The notes beneath the pieces were generated by a model. That model was not told the DNA's origin. It made no database searches and was given only the letters and a program-made list of their open reading frames with translations. A stretch of 33,522 nt of DNA from Nocardioidaceae bacterium (GTDB lineage: Bacteria; Actinomycetota; Actinomycetes; Propionibacteriales; Nocardioidaceae), in assembly GCA_013696975.1 (NCBI GenBank), contig JACCXO010000031.1, positions 1-33,522 on the forward strand, given 5' to 3'. The position numbers and the translations under genes are program-made. Each line of letters opens with the position of its first letter. Position 1 is the first letter of the stretch. Positions 8,537-16,342 of the stretch are shown here, piece by piece.

Positions 8537-8623
8537 CGGAGAACCGCTTCTCTGCCCGCCGGGAGAAGCGGTTCTCCGGGAAAACCGTTTGTCGACCAGA
8601 GAAGTGGGCACAAGCCGGTTCTC
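8537..8623. promoter_or_regulatory. Palindromic operator array in the divergent promoter of the glycan island
   Basis: Between the UGD and carbamoyltransferase starts are two copies of a 14-bp palindrome GAGAA-N4-TTCTC, at 8539-8552 and 8563-8576, with centres 24 bp apart. Because the two spacers are complementary, the pair also forms one perfect 16-bp inverted repeat (8537-8552 with 8563-8578, 10-nt loop). A third GAGAA/TTCTC pair, spaced wider, occurs at 8599-8603 and 8619-8623. Paired dimer sites in a divergent control region suggest an operator. A hairpin in the RNA is the alternative reading. No -10/-35 pair could be set with confidence. Confidence 0.6.
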
Positions 8624-8651
8624 GGCAGGCGGCTAACGAGCGGAGCGCTCC

Positions 8652-10286
8652 TTGAAGGTTCTTGGCATCAATGCCATCTTCCACGACCCGTCGGCGGCAC
8701 TCGTCGTCGACGGTGAAACCGTCGCCGCCGCCGAAGAGGAGCGTTTCTCCCGACGCAAACATGGCAAGCGGCCCGTGCCCTTCGCGGCCTGGGAACTGCC
8801 GGAGCTCGCCGCAGCCTGGTGCTTGAAGTCCGCGGGAATCGATGCCTCGGACCTTGACGCGGTGGCCTACTCGTTCGACCCTGCCCTGGCCAAGCCGGCG
8901 GATGAAATGGGACTCAACGACCCTTGGGACCACCTCCGACTGACGTATGCCCACAACGCCCCCAACTTCTTGGCCACAGCTTTGCCAGGGCTGGACCCGG
9001 CGGCTGTGCGTTATGTGCCCCATCACGTGGCGCACGCGGCTTCAGCCGGGCTCGCCTCCCCGCACGACCAAGTCGACGTTCTCGTGCTCGACGGCCGCGG
9101 AGAGTCAGTGAGCCACCTGGCGGGCCGGTATGACGACGGCGCGCTCGAGATACTCGCCAGCCAAGCCCTGCCCCACTCGCTGGGCCTGCTGTACGAAGAC
9201 GTGACCCAGCACCTCGGATTCCTGCGCAGCAGTGACGAGTACAAGGTGATGGCCCTGGCGTCATACGGCCACCCCAGGCACCTCGACGAGCTGCGCCATT
9301 CGATCTACACCACAGGTGATGGCGGTTTCCACACCGATCCGGTCGACTGGGCCAGCCTGGTCAAGCCGCGTGGCGCTGACGAGCCTTGGAGCCAAGATCA
9401 CGCCGATCTGGCCGCGAGCGTGCAGACGCGCCTCGAGGAGGTGCTGCTCGAGCTAGCCGGGTGGCTGCAAGACCGCACCGGCGGCACCGCACTGAGTCTG
9501 GCCGGTGGGGTGGCCCTCAACTGCGTGGCCAACACCCGGCTCTACGCCGAGACGGCCTATCAGCACGTCTGGGTGCAGCCGGCTGCCGGCGACGCCGGCA
9601 CCGCGTTGGGCGGGGCACTGCACGTGGCTCGCTCCGAAGGCGACGTCACCACCGCCATGCCTGGGGCCGACCTAGGTCGGGGCTGGACCGATGACGAGCT
9701 CGAGGCCTACCTCATCACGGCCCGCGTGCCGTATACGCGACCCGACGACGTCGCTGTCGAGGTCGCCCAGTGCCTGGCGGACAACGGCGTCGTCGCCTGG
9801 TTCCAAGGACGCAGCGAGTACGGCCCGCGCGCGCTCGGCCATCGGTCCCTGCTCGCACACCCAGGCCACCCGAACAACCTGGAGCGCCTCAACGATGTGA
9901 AGGGCAGGGAGCAGTTTCGCCCCGTGGCCCCGATGGTGCGCGCCGGACGAGTGCGCGACATCTTCTCGCGCGGGCCGGCCACGTCGCCGTACATGCTGTT
10001 CGTCCACGATGTGGACCCGAGCTGGCGCGATCGCATCCCGGCGGTCGTCCACGTGGATGGCACCGCGCGCGTGCAGACGGTCGATGAGAGCAATCCCGCG
10101 CTCGCCCGCATGCTGGCTGAGTTCGAGGTCCGGACCGGTCTGCCCGTCGTCATCAACACCAGTCTCAACACAGCCGGGCGCCCGATGGTCGACGACCCTC
10201 GTGACGCCCTGGAGTGCTTCGGTTCTGCGCCAGTTGACCTGCTCGCCATCGGTCCTTTCGTCGTACGGCGACCAACGTCAAGCTGA
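8652..10286 (+). CDS. NodU/CmcH/TobZ-family O-carbamoyltransferase
   Basis: Transfers a carbamoyl group from carbamoyl phosphate, via carbamoyl-adenylate, to a hydroxyl of a sugar or sugar-containing natural product. The 544 residues cover both domains. The Kae1-like N-domain shows FHDPSAAL, EEERFSRRKHGK, the metal-site HHVAHAAS (His124, His128), SLGLLYEDVTQHLGF, DEYKVMALASYG, LAGGVALNCVAN and GDAGTALGGAL. The YrdC-like C-domain shows GRSEYGPRALGHRSLLA, VKGREQFRPVAPMV and VINTSLNTAGRPMV. The length fits the family (about 540-580). The start is TTG at 8652 with GGAG at 8642-8645. It is first in the plus-strand operon, and the next ATG overlaps its TGA by one base. The acceptor is unknown; given the neighbours, a heptosyl residue is the first guess. 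Confidence 0.93.
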   Translation: MKVLGINAIFHDPSAALVVDGETVAAAEEERFSRRKHGKRPVPFAAWELPELAAAWCLKSAGIDASDLDAVAYSFDPALAKPADEMGLNDPWDHLRLTYAHNAPNFLATALPGLDPAAVRYVPHHVAHAASAGLASPHDQVDVLVLDGRGESVSHLAGRYDDGALEILASQALPHSLGLLYEDVTQHLGFLRSSDEYKVMALASYGHPRHLDELRHSIYTTGDGGFHTDPVDWASLVKPRGADEPWSQDHADLAASVQTRLEEVLLELAGWLQDRTGGTALSLAGGVALNCVANTRLYAETAYQHVWVQPAAGDAGTALGGALHVARSEGDVTTAMPGADLGRGWTDDELEAYLITARVPYTRPDDVAVEVAQCLADNGVVAWFQGRSEYGPRALGHRSLLAHPGHPNNLERLNDVKGREQFRPVAPMVRAGRVRDIFSRGPATSPYMLFVHDVDPSWRDRIPAVVHVDGTARVQTVDESNPALARMLAEFEVRTGLPVVINTSLNTAGRPMVDDPRDALECFGSAPVDLLAIGPFVVRRPTSS

Positions 10287-11875
10287 TGACAACGCCACCG
10301 CACTCTCTTACCACCTCAGAGGCGGCGACTGCGGACAAGTCAGGAGCCAACTCAGGAGTCGAGACCTTGCCGACAACGGTCGTGGTGCCAACCCTCGCGC
10401 GGCCCAGTCTCCAGGCGATGCTGGAGGGTTTGGCGAGCGGCCACGGCCCCGCGCCCGCCGCCGTGATCGTGGTCGATGACCGCCGCACCTCTGATGACGC
10501 CCAGTCGGCTCGACAGCTCGCCGGGACTCTCAGTTATCTCGACCTCGCCAACCTGCGCGTGGTCAGCTCGGGAGGCGGTGGTCCTGCCAGAGCACGCAAC
10601 CTCGGCTGGCGCCTGGCGACCACGGAATGGGTCAGCTTCCTCGACGATGACGTGATACCCGACCCGGACTGGCGCCAGCTCCTGGCCGTCGACCTGGCAG
10701 CGGCTGACCAGGGAGTCGCCGGCAGCCAGGGCCGCGTCCGGGTGCCACTGCCGAGCGAGCGCCGGCCTACGGACTGGGAGCGGTCGACCGCCGGTCTGGC
10801 GTCGTCGCTGTGGATCACCGCAGACATGACCTACCGGCGCGCGGCGCTCAGCGCCGTCGGCGGTTTCGATGAGCGTTTCCCGCGGGCCTTTCGGGAGGAT
10901 GCCGACCTCGGACTTCGGATCTCGACAACGCAAGGACGCCTGACAACCGGTCAGCGCTGGATCACGCATCCGGTCCGTCCCGTCGATGACTGGGTCAGCG
11001 TGCGCCAGCAGCGGGGTAATGCCGACGATCTGCTCATGCGGCGCCTCCACGGCAAGAACTGGCGTAACCGCGTCGGCGCCCCGACCGGCCGCCGGTCTCG
11101 CCACCTTGCCGTGACAGCGGCAGCGACGGCCGCGGCGGGCTTCGGCGCCGCCGGCCGACGTCGACTGGCAGCCGTCGCGGCGCTCGGGTGGCTTGCCGGG
11201 ACGGCTGAGTTCGCGCGAGCCCGGATCGCTCCCGGACCACGGGACTGGCCTGAGCTGCGCCGCCTGGTCGCCACCAGTGCGCTCATTCCCTTCGCCGCGA
11301 CGTGGCACACCGCGAATGGGGCGCTGTTCCATCGCCGAGCACGACCCTGGCGGGGTCTCCCCGAGCTGGTGCTCTTCGATCGCGACGGCACCTTGGTGCA
11401 CGACGTTCCCTACAACGGCGACCCCAGCCTCGTCTCACCTGTCGACGGCGCAGCCGAGGTGCTCGACCAGCTCCGCGCTCGCGGGGTGCGCACGGGGGTG
11501 ATCACGAACCAGTCAGCGGTAGGCACTAGCCAGATCAGCCTGGACGAGATGCTGGCCGTCAACAATCGGGTCGAGGAGCTGCTGGGGCCTTTCGACTCGT
11601 GGCAGGTGTGTCCACACGGCCATCACGAGGGCTGCGCTTGCCGCAAGCCCGCCCCAGGCATGGTCAAGGACGCATGTCAGACCCTTGGTGTCGACCCCAG
11701 CCGATGCGTGGTGGTCGGCGACATCGGCAGCGACATGGAGGCAGCGCAAGCAGCTGGAGCAGCGGGGATCATGGTGCCGACCCCGGCGACTCTCGGCGAA
11801 GAGGTGAGCGCAGCGGACCTCGTCTCCCGCGACCTCGCCACGGCAGTCGCTGAGATCCTGGCCGGCCGATGGTGA
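10286..11875 (+). CDS. GT2 glycosyltransferase fused to GmhB-type heptose-bisphosphate phosphatase
   Basis: A 529-residue two-function protein. Residues about 28-260 are a GT-A family 2 glycosyltransferase: TTVVVPTLARPSL, VIVVDDRR, GPARARNLGWRLA, the metal motif FLDDDVIPDPDW and FREDADLGLRI. Residues about 270-350 are Ala-rich and hydrophobic, consistent with membrane association. From about residue 360 a HAD-IIIA phosphatase follows: LFDRDGTLVHD (nucleophile Asp365), VITNQSAVG, the zinc loop CPHGHHEGCACRKPAPGM (Cys442, His444, Cys450, Cys452) and VGDIGSDMEAA. That zinc loop is typical of GmhB, which dephosphorylates D-glycero-D-manno-heptose 1,7-bisphosphate at C7. The ATG overlaps the carbamoyltransferase stop (TGATG). 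A related HisB-type phosphatase activity is the main alternative. Confidence 0.9.
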   Translation: MTTPPHSLTTSEAATADKSGANSGVETLPTTVVVPTLARPSLQAMLEGLASGHGPAPAAVIVVDDRRTSDDAQSARQLAGTLSYLDLANLRVVSSGGGGPARARNLGWRLATTEWVSFLDDDVIPDPDWRQLLAVDLAAADQGVAGSQGRVRVPLPSERRPTDWERSTAGLASSLWITADMTYRRAALSAVGGFDERFPRAFREDADLGLRISTTQGRLTTGQRWITHPVRPVDDWVSVRQQRGNADDLLMRRLHGKNWRNRVGAPTGRRSRHLAVTAAATAAAGFGAAGRRRLAAVAALGWLAGTAEFARARIAPGPRDWPELRRLVATSALIPFAATWHTANGALFHRRARPWRGLPELVLFDRDGTLVHDVPYNGDPSLVSPVDGAAEVLDQLRARGVRTGVITNQSAVGTSQISLDEMLAVNNRVEELLGPFDSWQVCPHGHHEGCACRKPAPGMVKDACQTLGVDPSRCVVVGDIGSDMEAAQAAGAAGIMVPTPATLGEEVSAADLVSRDLATAVAEILAGRW

Positions 11876-12984
11876 GGCGGCTACTTGGGGTCAGGCTGGA
11901 CAACGCGGGCGATGTCTTGCTGGCCGGCCCAGCTGTTCGTGCCATGGCTGCCAGGTGCGACGAACTCGTTGTGCTCGCCGGCCCGCACGGTGTGGGGGCC
12001 GCAAAGCTGCTGCCTGGTGTGAATGACGTCATGGTCTGGCGCTGCCCCTGGATCGACGCGGGGCGCCCAGCTGTCGACACTGACGACATCTCTTCCCTCG
12101 TCGACCAGATCCGTCAACGCTCTTTCGACGCAGCCGTGGTCTTCACGTCCTTCCACCAGTCGGCCCTGCCGACCGCGTTGCTCCTCCGGCTTGCCGGTGT
12201 GAGCTGGGTGGGCGCCATCAGCGATGACTATCCGGGTTCCCTGCTCGACCTGCGTCACCACGTTGACGACAACATCCCCGAAGCGCAGCGAGCGCTCTCG
12301 TTGGCCGCCGAGGCGGGATATCTTCTTCCGCCGGCCGATGACGGGCGACTGGAGGTACGACGGCCGCTCCCAGACGTGAGCCACCTTGTCGGCGAAGACC
12401 CCTATCTCGTGCTGCATCCTGGCACCTCCGTCCCCGCCCGCGCCTGGCCTGTGCATCGCTTCGCCGAGTGCAGCCAGCAGCTGTCGACTCTCGGGTGGCG
12501 GGTCGTCGTCACGGGAGCGCCGTCGGAGGCTCACCTGACGGAGGCCGTCGCCTCGCCCGGTTCCCTCGGCTCACCCGGCTCGCTCTCCTCGCCTGGGCTT
12601 GCGACGTCGGCCGGGCCGAGAGTGCTGGACCTCGGCGGTCGGACCTCGCTGCCTGAGCTGGCCGCCGTGCTCGCCGGAGCCACAGTGGTCGTCGTGGGCA
12701 ACACCGGGCCCGCGCATCTTGCGGCTGCCGTCGGCACACCCGTGGTCTCCCTCTTCGCGCCCACGGTTCCGGCTGCTCGCTGGGCGCCGTACGGCGTGCC
12801 GCACATCTTGCTGGGTGACCAGCAAGCGGCCTGTCGAGACACCCGAGCCACCCGGTGCCCGATTCCCGGTCATCCCTGCCTCACTTCGGTGACCGCACAC
12901 GACGTCTGTGAAGCTGTCACCGAGCTGGTGGGTGACCGCCAGGCGGAGCACCCTACGGTGCAGCTGGAGGAGGTAGCACAGTGA
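11869..12984 (+). CDS. GT9 (heptosyltransferase-like) glycosyltransferase 1
   Basis: A 371-residue GT-B enzyme of family 9, the family of LPS heptosyltransferases WaaC/WaaF. The N-domain starts RRLLGVRLDNAGDVLLAGP with the conserved GD. The C-domain has LVLHPGTSVPARAWPVHRF, RTSLPELAAVLAGA, VVVGNTGPAHLAAAVGTP and SLFAPTVPAARWAPYG, the nucleotide-heptose site region of the family. Residues 229-246 are a low-complexity SPGSLG-type insert encoded by three 18-bp units. The gene overlaps the previous one by 7 bp and the next by 4 bp, so it is deep in one operon. It probably adds a heptose from the ADP-heptose made by its neighbours; the acceptor is unknown, since no LPS is expected in an actinobacterium. 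Confidence 0.9.
   Translation: MVRRLLGVRLDNAGDVLLAGPAVRAMAARCDELVVLAGPHGVGAAKLLPGVNDVMVWRCPWIDAGRPAVDTDDISSLVDQIRQRSFDAAVVFTSFHQSALPTALLLRLAGVSWVGAISDDYPGSLLDLRHHVDDNIPEAQRALSLAAEAGYLLPPADDGRLEVRRPLPDVSHLVGEDPYLVLHPGTSVPARAWPVHRFAECSQQLSTLGWRVVVTGAPSEAHLTEAVASPGSLGSPGSLSSPGLATSAGPRVLDLGGRTSLPELAAVLAGATVVVVGNTGPAHLAAAVGTPVVSLFAPTVPAARWAPYGVPHILLGDQQAACRDTRATRCPIPGHPCLTSVTAHDVCEAVTELVGDRQAEHPTVQLEEVAQ
12553..12606 (+). repeat. Three 18-bp tandem units inside GT9-1
   Basis: Units 12553-12570, 12571-12588 and 12589-12606 encode SPGSLG, SPGSLS and SPGLAT. The first two are close copies and the third is degenerate. They sit in a loop of the C-terminal domain, between the VVVTGAPSEA strand and DLGGRTSL. 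Confidence 0.7.
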
Positions 12985-14195
12985 AGATCGCCATGGTTTC
13001 AGAGCACGCCAACCCGTTGGCGACGCTCGGTGGTGTCGACGCGGGAGGCCAGAACGTCCACGTGGCGGCCCTGGCGGGAGGTCTGGCTGAGCAAGGCCAC
13101 GATGTCACCGTCTTCACCCGTCGCGACGACCCGTCGGTGGCCAGGCGGGTGAACACTCCGGGCGGCTATGTGGTGGAGCACGTTCCTGCGGGACCGCCGA
13201 CCGACGTACCCAAGGACCAGTTGCTGACGCATATGCCGGCATTCGCCGCGTATCTGCACGCTCGCTGGTCCGACGACGCCTTCGACCTCGTGCACGCACA
13301 CTTCTGGATGAGCGGCATGGCCTCCGTCGAGGCGGTCAAGGGGCTGCCGGTGCCGATGCCGGTGATCCAAACGTTCCACGCACTCGGCAGCGTGAAACGG
13401 CGCCACCAGGGTCCGCGCGACACGAGCCCGCCTGGTCGCCGCAAGCGAGAGCCTTGGCTGTGCCAGACCGTCGACCATGTCATCGCCACCTGCCGTGACG
13501 AGATCGACGAGTTGCGCGCCCTGGGCCTCGACCCGGCCCGAGCGACGATCGTTCCCTGCGGGGTCGACGTGCACGCGTTCGCACCGGCACCGCCGCCGAA
13601 CAATTCTCGACCGCGACTCTTGGTGTTGGGCCGGCTCGTCGAGCGCAAGGGCGTCGATGACGTGATCGAGGCGTTGCGCCTGCTGCCAGACGCCGAGCTG
13701 GTGGTCGCCGGCGGTCCTGCCCTGGACTCGTTGAGTGCCGACCCTGAAGTATGTCGACTGCGCGGTCTGGCTACCGAAGCCGGCACCTCCGATCGGGTGC
13801 ACTTCATCGGCAGGGTGGCCCGAGAGGCCGTGCCCGCACTGATCCAGTCCGTCGACATCGTCGTCGCCGTTCCCTGGTATGAGCCCTTCGGGATGGTGCC
13901 GCTTGAGGCGATGGCCTGTGGGCGGCCGATCGTCGGCTCCGCGGTTGGGGGACTGCTCGACAGCATCGTTCCCGGTGAGACCGGTGAGCTCGTGCCGCCG
14001 CGTCGCCCTGATCTGTTGTCCCACACGCTCGCCGACCTGTTGGGCGACCGAAGCCGCAGAGCCGCCTACGGCACAGCTGGCTTCACACGTGCATCCACCT
14101 TGTACCGGTGGGAGCGAATCGCAGCTGAGACCGAGGCGGTCTACGAATCGGTGCTCGCCCGAACCAAGCCTGAAGCCGCGGAGGCACTGAGATGA
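12981..14195 (+). CDS. GT4 glycosyltransferase (MshA/sucrose-phosphate-synthase-like)
   Basis: A 404-residue retaining GT-B enzyme. The N-terminus reads MKIAMVSEHANPLATLGGVD with the glycine-rich DAGGQNVHVAALA loop; HAHFWMSGM and IQTFHALGSVKRRHQG follow. The donor domain has LLVLGRLVERKGVDDVIEA, HFIGRVAREAVPALI and the family E-x7-E motif in YEPFGMVPLEAMACGRP, then GGLLDSIVPGETGELVPP. It starts with GTG at 12981, overlapping the GT9 stop (GTGA). The DAGGQNVHV loop is shared with MshA and sucrose-phosphate synthases; nothing shows a mycothiol role here, and the operon argues for glycan assembly, perhaps priming or extending the heptose-containing chain. Confidence 0.9.
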   Translation: MKIAMVSEHANPLATLGGVDAGGQNVHVAALAGGLAEQGHDVTVFTRRDDPSVARRVNTPGGYVVEHVPAGPPTDVPKDQLLTHMPAFAAYLHARWSDDAFDLVHAHFWMSGMASVEAVKGLPVPMPVIQTFHALGSVKRRHQGPRDTSPPGRRKREPWLCQTVDHVIATCRDEIDELRALGLDPARATIVPCGVDVHAFAPAPPPNNSRPRLLVLGRLVERKGVDDVIEALRLLPDAELVVAGGPALDSLSADPEVCRLRGLATEAGTSDRVHFIGRVAREAVPALIQSVDIVVAVPWYEPFGMVPLEAMACGRPIVGSAVGGLLDSIVPGETGELVPPRRPDLLSHTLADLLGDRSRRAAYGTAGFTRASTLYRWERIAAETEAVYESVLARTKPEAAEALR

Positions 14196-14881
14196 GAGCA
14201 CAGACACCAACCGGGCGGAGCCACGTCGACGAGCTCGTGGCGGCCGCTCGATTGTTCGGACCGGGTATCGAGACCGCCGAGCGCTGGGGTGGCCTGCTCG
14301 CGCGGCGGCTGGGCGCCGGCGCTCGGCTGTTGGCAGCGGGTAACGGTGGCAGTGCGGCGCAGGCCCAGCACTTGACGGCTGAGCTGGTGGGTCGCTATCG
14401 AGACGACCGTCGGCCGCTCTCGGCGATCTGTCTCAGCGCTGAGACCTCGAGCCTGACAGCGATCATCAACGACTACCCCGCTGAGGAGCTCTTCGCCCGG
14501 CAGGTGGAGGCCCATGGCCGCGAAGGGGATCTGCTCGTACTGATGTCGACGAGTGGGCGAAGTCCCAACATCGTGGCCGCGGTGGAGCGTGGTCGCCAGT
14601 GTGGCCTCACCGTGCTGGCCTTCACCGGTCCACGACCCAACCCGCTGGCGACCGCGGCGGACGACGCGGTATGCGTCTCGTCACAGTTCACAGCCACCGT
14701 CCAAGAGCTGCACCTGGTCGCACTGCACCTCGTCTGCGCTGGGCTGGATCTCGAGCTGGCACACGGCGCGGACTCAGCCGCTGATTGCATCGCAGACACT
14801 CCCCTGACGATCCGGCAGCGGGTGGTCGCCGCCGTTGCCAACGGTCACGCGGTGCGGACACCGTCAGGGAGCCGCATGTGA
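14192..14881 (+). CDS. gmhA: Sedoheptulose 7-phosphate isomerase-like SIS protein (GmhA type)
   Basis: A 229-residue SIS-fold enzyme. GmhA converts D-sedoheptulose 7-phosphate to D-glycero-D-manno-heptose 7-phosphate, the first committed heptose step. Family blocks: LLAAGNGGSAAQAQHLTAEL, VGRYRDDRRPLSAICLS, TAIINDYP, VLMSTSGRSPNIVAAVE and the His-containing TVQELHLVALHLVC, which carries the conserved metal/catalytic residues. It is slightly longer than E. coli GmhA (192 aa) because of an N-terminal leader and a 30-residue tail. The ATG overlaps the GT4 stop by 4 bases. The HldE-type gene directly downstream and the GmhB domain upstream support this assignment over DiaA-like SIS proteins. Confidence 0.9.
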   Translation: MRAQTPTGRSHVDELVAAARLFGPGIETAERWGGLLARRLGAGARLLAAGNGGSAAQAQHLTAELVGRYRDDRRPLSAICLSAETSSLTAIINDYPAEELFARQVEAHGREGDLLVLMSTSGRSPNIVAAVERGRQCGLTVLAFTGPRPNPLATAADDAVCVSSQFTATVQELHLVALHLVCAGLDLELAHGADSAADCIADTPLTIRQRVVAAVANGHAVRTPSGSRM

Positions 14882-16326
14882 AGGGTCCGTTGGTCGTGCT
14901 CGGTGATGCCCTGCTCGACATAGACGTCGTCGGCCGGGCCGAGCGCCTCAGCCCGGATGCTCCGGTACCGGTCCTGGACTCTCTCGTCGAGCACGCCCGT
15001 CCCGGTGGAGCAGCATTGGCGGCTTTGATGGCTGCTCGAGACGGTCACGATGTGGTGCTCATCACGGCCATCGGTGCTGACGAAGCGGGGCGGCAATTGC
15101 GCGGCCTGCTGGCCGACATACGTCTCCTGGAGGTCGACTACGACGGGCCCACTCCCGTCAAGCGTCGCGTGCGTGCCGGCCGCCAGCCCGTCGTGCGACT
15201 CGACTCAGGAAGCACTGTCGGGCGCTACGGCGCCGTCTCGATCCAGGTCGCGACAGCGCTCACCGACGCCGCCAGCGTCCTGATCTCCGACTACGGTCGC
15301 GGCCTCACAAACGTGGCCGATGTGCGCGACCTGCTGGATCGGCGCCCACGAGTTCCGCTGGTATGGGACCCGCACCCACGCGGCGCCAGGCCCGTGACCG
15401 GCGCTCATCTCGTCACCCCCAACCAGGGCGAGGCCCGCGACTGGGCCAGTCGATACGACATTCCCCAGTCGAACGCGACTACAGCGCTGGCTCACACTCG
15501 ATCCGATGCCGCCGGGCTCACCCGGGTGTGGGAGGCCCGCGCCGTCGTCATCACCATGGGGGCGCAAGGCGCCCTGATGTCGTATGCCGACGGGGCACCC
15601 ATGGTCACACCGGCACCCGATGTGCATTGCGTCGACCCTTGCGGGGCGGGTGACAGGTTCGCTGTGTCTGCTGCGGTTGCGTTGGGCTCGGGCGACGTCC
15701 TCGCTGAGGCGGTGCAAGCGGCCGTCTCGAGCGCCTCCGCGTATGTCGCCGCCGGCGGCCCGGCTCACCTCTCCACCGTCATCTCCGCAGGCGTCCCGCA
15801 GACAGCTGGACAGGCGCTGTCAGAACCGCGGTCACGATCGAGTGGCGGTTCCGCGGACGTTGCCGAGCTGGTCGCCAGAGTGCGCGGCGCGAACGGCGTC
15901 GTGGTCGCCACCGGCGGCTGCTTCGACTTGGTGCACGCGGGCCACGTGGCGACTCTCGAGGCGGCGCGTCGCCTCGGGGACTGCCTCATCGTGTGCCTCA
16001 ACTCCGACGATTCCGTGCGCCGTCTCAAGGGGCCGGGCAGGCCGCTCGTCTCGATGTCGGACCGCGCTCGGGTGCTCAACGCCTTGGGTTGCGTCGACGC
16101 CGTGATGATCTTCGACGAGAACACCCCGGTCGAGGTGCTGCGACAACTCCGACCAGACGTCTGGGTCAAGGGCGGCGACTACGCCGGACACCTCATGCCC
16201 GAGACGGCTGTGCTCGAGACCTGGGGTGGACAGACGGTCGCCCTCCCGTATCTCAGCGGTCATTCCACCTCGCACCTTGTACAGACCGCCGCGTCTTCCA
16301 CGCAGCATCCAATTCAATCCCTTTGA
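14878..16326 (+). CDS. hldE: Bifunctional heptose 7-phosphate kinase / heptose 1-phosphate nucleotidyltransferase (HldE type)
   Basis: A 482-residue fusion. The N-terminal PfkB kinase (about 1-310) shows VVLGDALLDIDVVGRAERLS, ARPGGAALAALMAA, VLISDYGRGL and the catalytic DPCGAGDRF (Asp259); it phosphorylates heptose 7-phosphate at C1. The C-terminal nucleotidyltransferase (about 340-470) shows GCFDLVHAGHVATLEAAR with HxGH at 353-356, CLNSDDSVRRLKGPGRP, RARVLNAL, VDAVMIFDENTP and PDVWVKGGDY; in E. coli HldE the same domain makes ADP-beta-heptose. The start is GTG at 14878, overlapping the GmhA stop as GTGA; an open frame upstream is a shadow inside gmhA. The kinase motif reads GAGDRF rather than the usual GAGDT/S, a mild deviation beside an intact Asp. 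Confidence 0.93.
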   Translation: MKGPLVVLGDALLDIDVVGRAERLSPDAPVPVLDSLVEHARPGGAALAALMAARDGHDVVLITAIGADEAGRQLRGLLADIRLLEVDYDGPTPVKRRVRAGRQPVVRLDSGSTVGRYGAVSIQVATALTDAASVLISDYGRGLTNVADVRDLLDRRPRVPLVWDPHPRGARPVTGAHLVTPNQGEARDWASRYDIPQSNATTALAHTRSDAAGLTRVWEARAVVITMGAQGALMSYADGAPMVTPAPDVHCVDPCGAGDRFAVSAAVALGSGDVLAEAVQAAVSSASAYVAAGGPAHLSTVISAGVPQTAGQALSEPRSRSSGGSADVAELVARVRGANGVVVATGGCFDLVHAGHVATLEAARRLGDCLIVCLNSDDSVRRLKGPGRPLVSMSDRARVLNALGCVDAVMIFDENTPVEVLRQLRPDVWVKGGDYAGHLMPETAVLETWGGQTVALPYLSGHSTSHLVQTAASSTQHPIQSL

Positions 16327-16342
16327 TCCAGGAGTCAGTCGT

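Noticed and set aside
8537-8578. LexA/SOS box interpretation of the GAGAA palindromes.
   Set aside because: The actinobacterial SOS box needs GAAC-N4-GTTC spacing with flanking TC/GA; these sites are GAGAA-N4-TTCTC.
8496-9035. Upstream extension of the UGD frame by 180 residues.
   Set aside because: It crosses the divergent promoter and lies antisense to the carbamoyltransferase start; the Rossmann fold begins right after GTG 8495.
10352-11401. Long open frame on the minus strand opposite the GT2-GmhB gene (also 12999-14210 opposite GT4 and 824-1444 inside the MFS gene).
   Set aside because: These are codon-phase shadows of real genes in high-GC DNA; their translations lack family features and are Arg/Gly/Pro-rich.
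14785-14877. Upstream extension of the hldE frame.
   Set aside because: It lies inside gmhA; GTG 14878 forms the GTGA overlap and begins the kinase fold.
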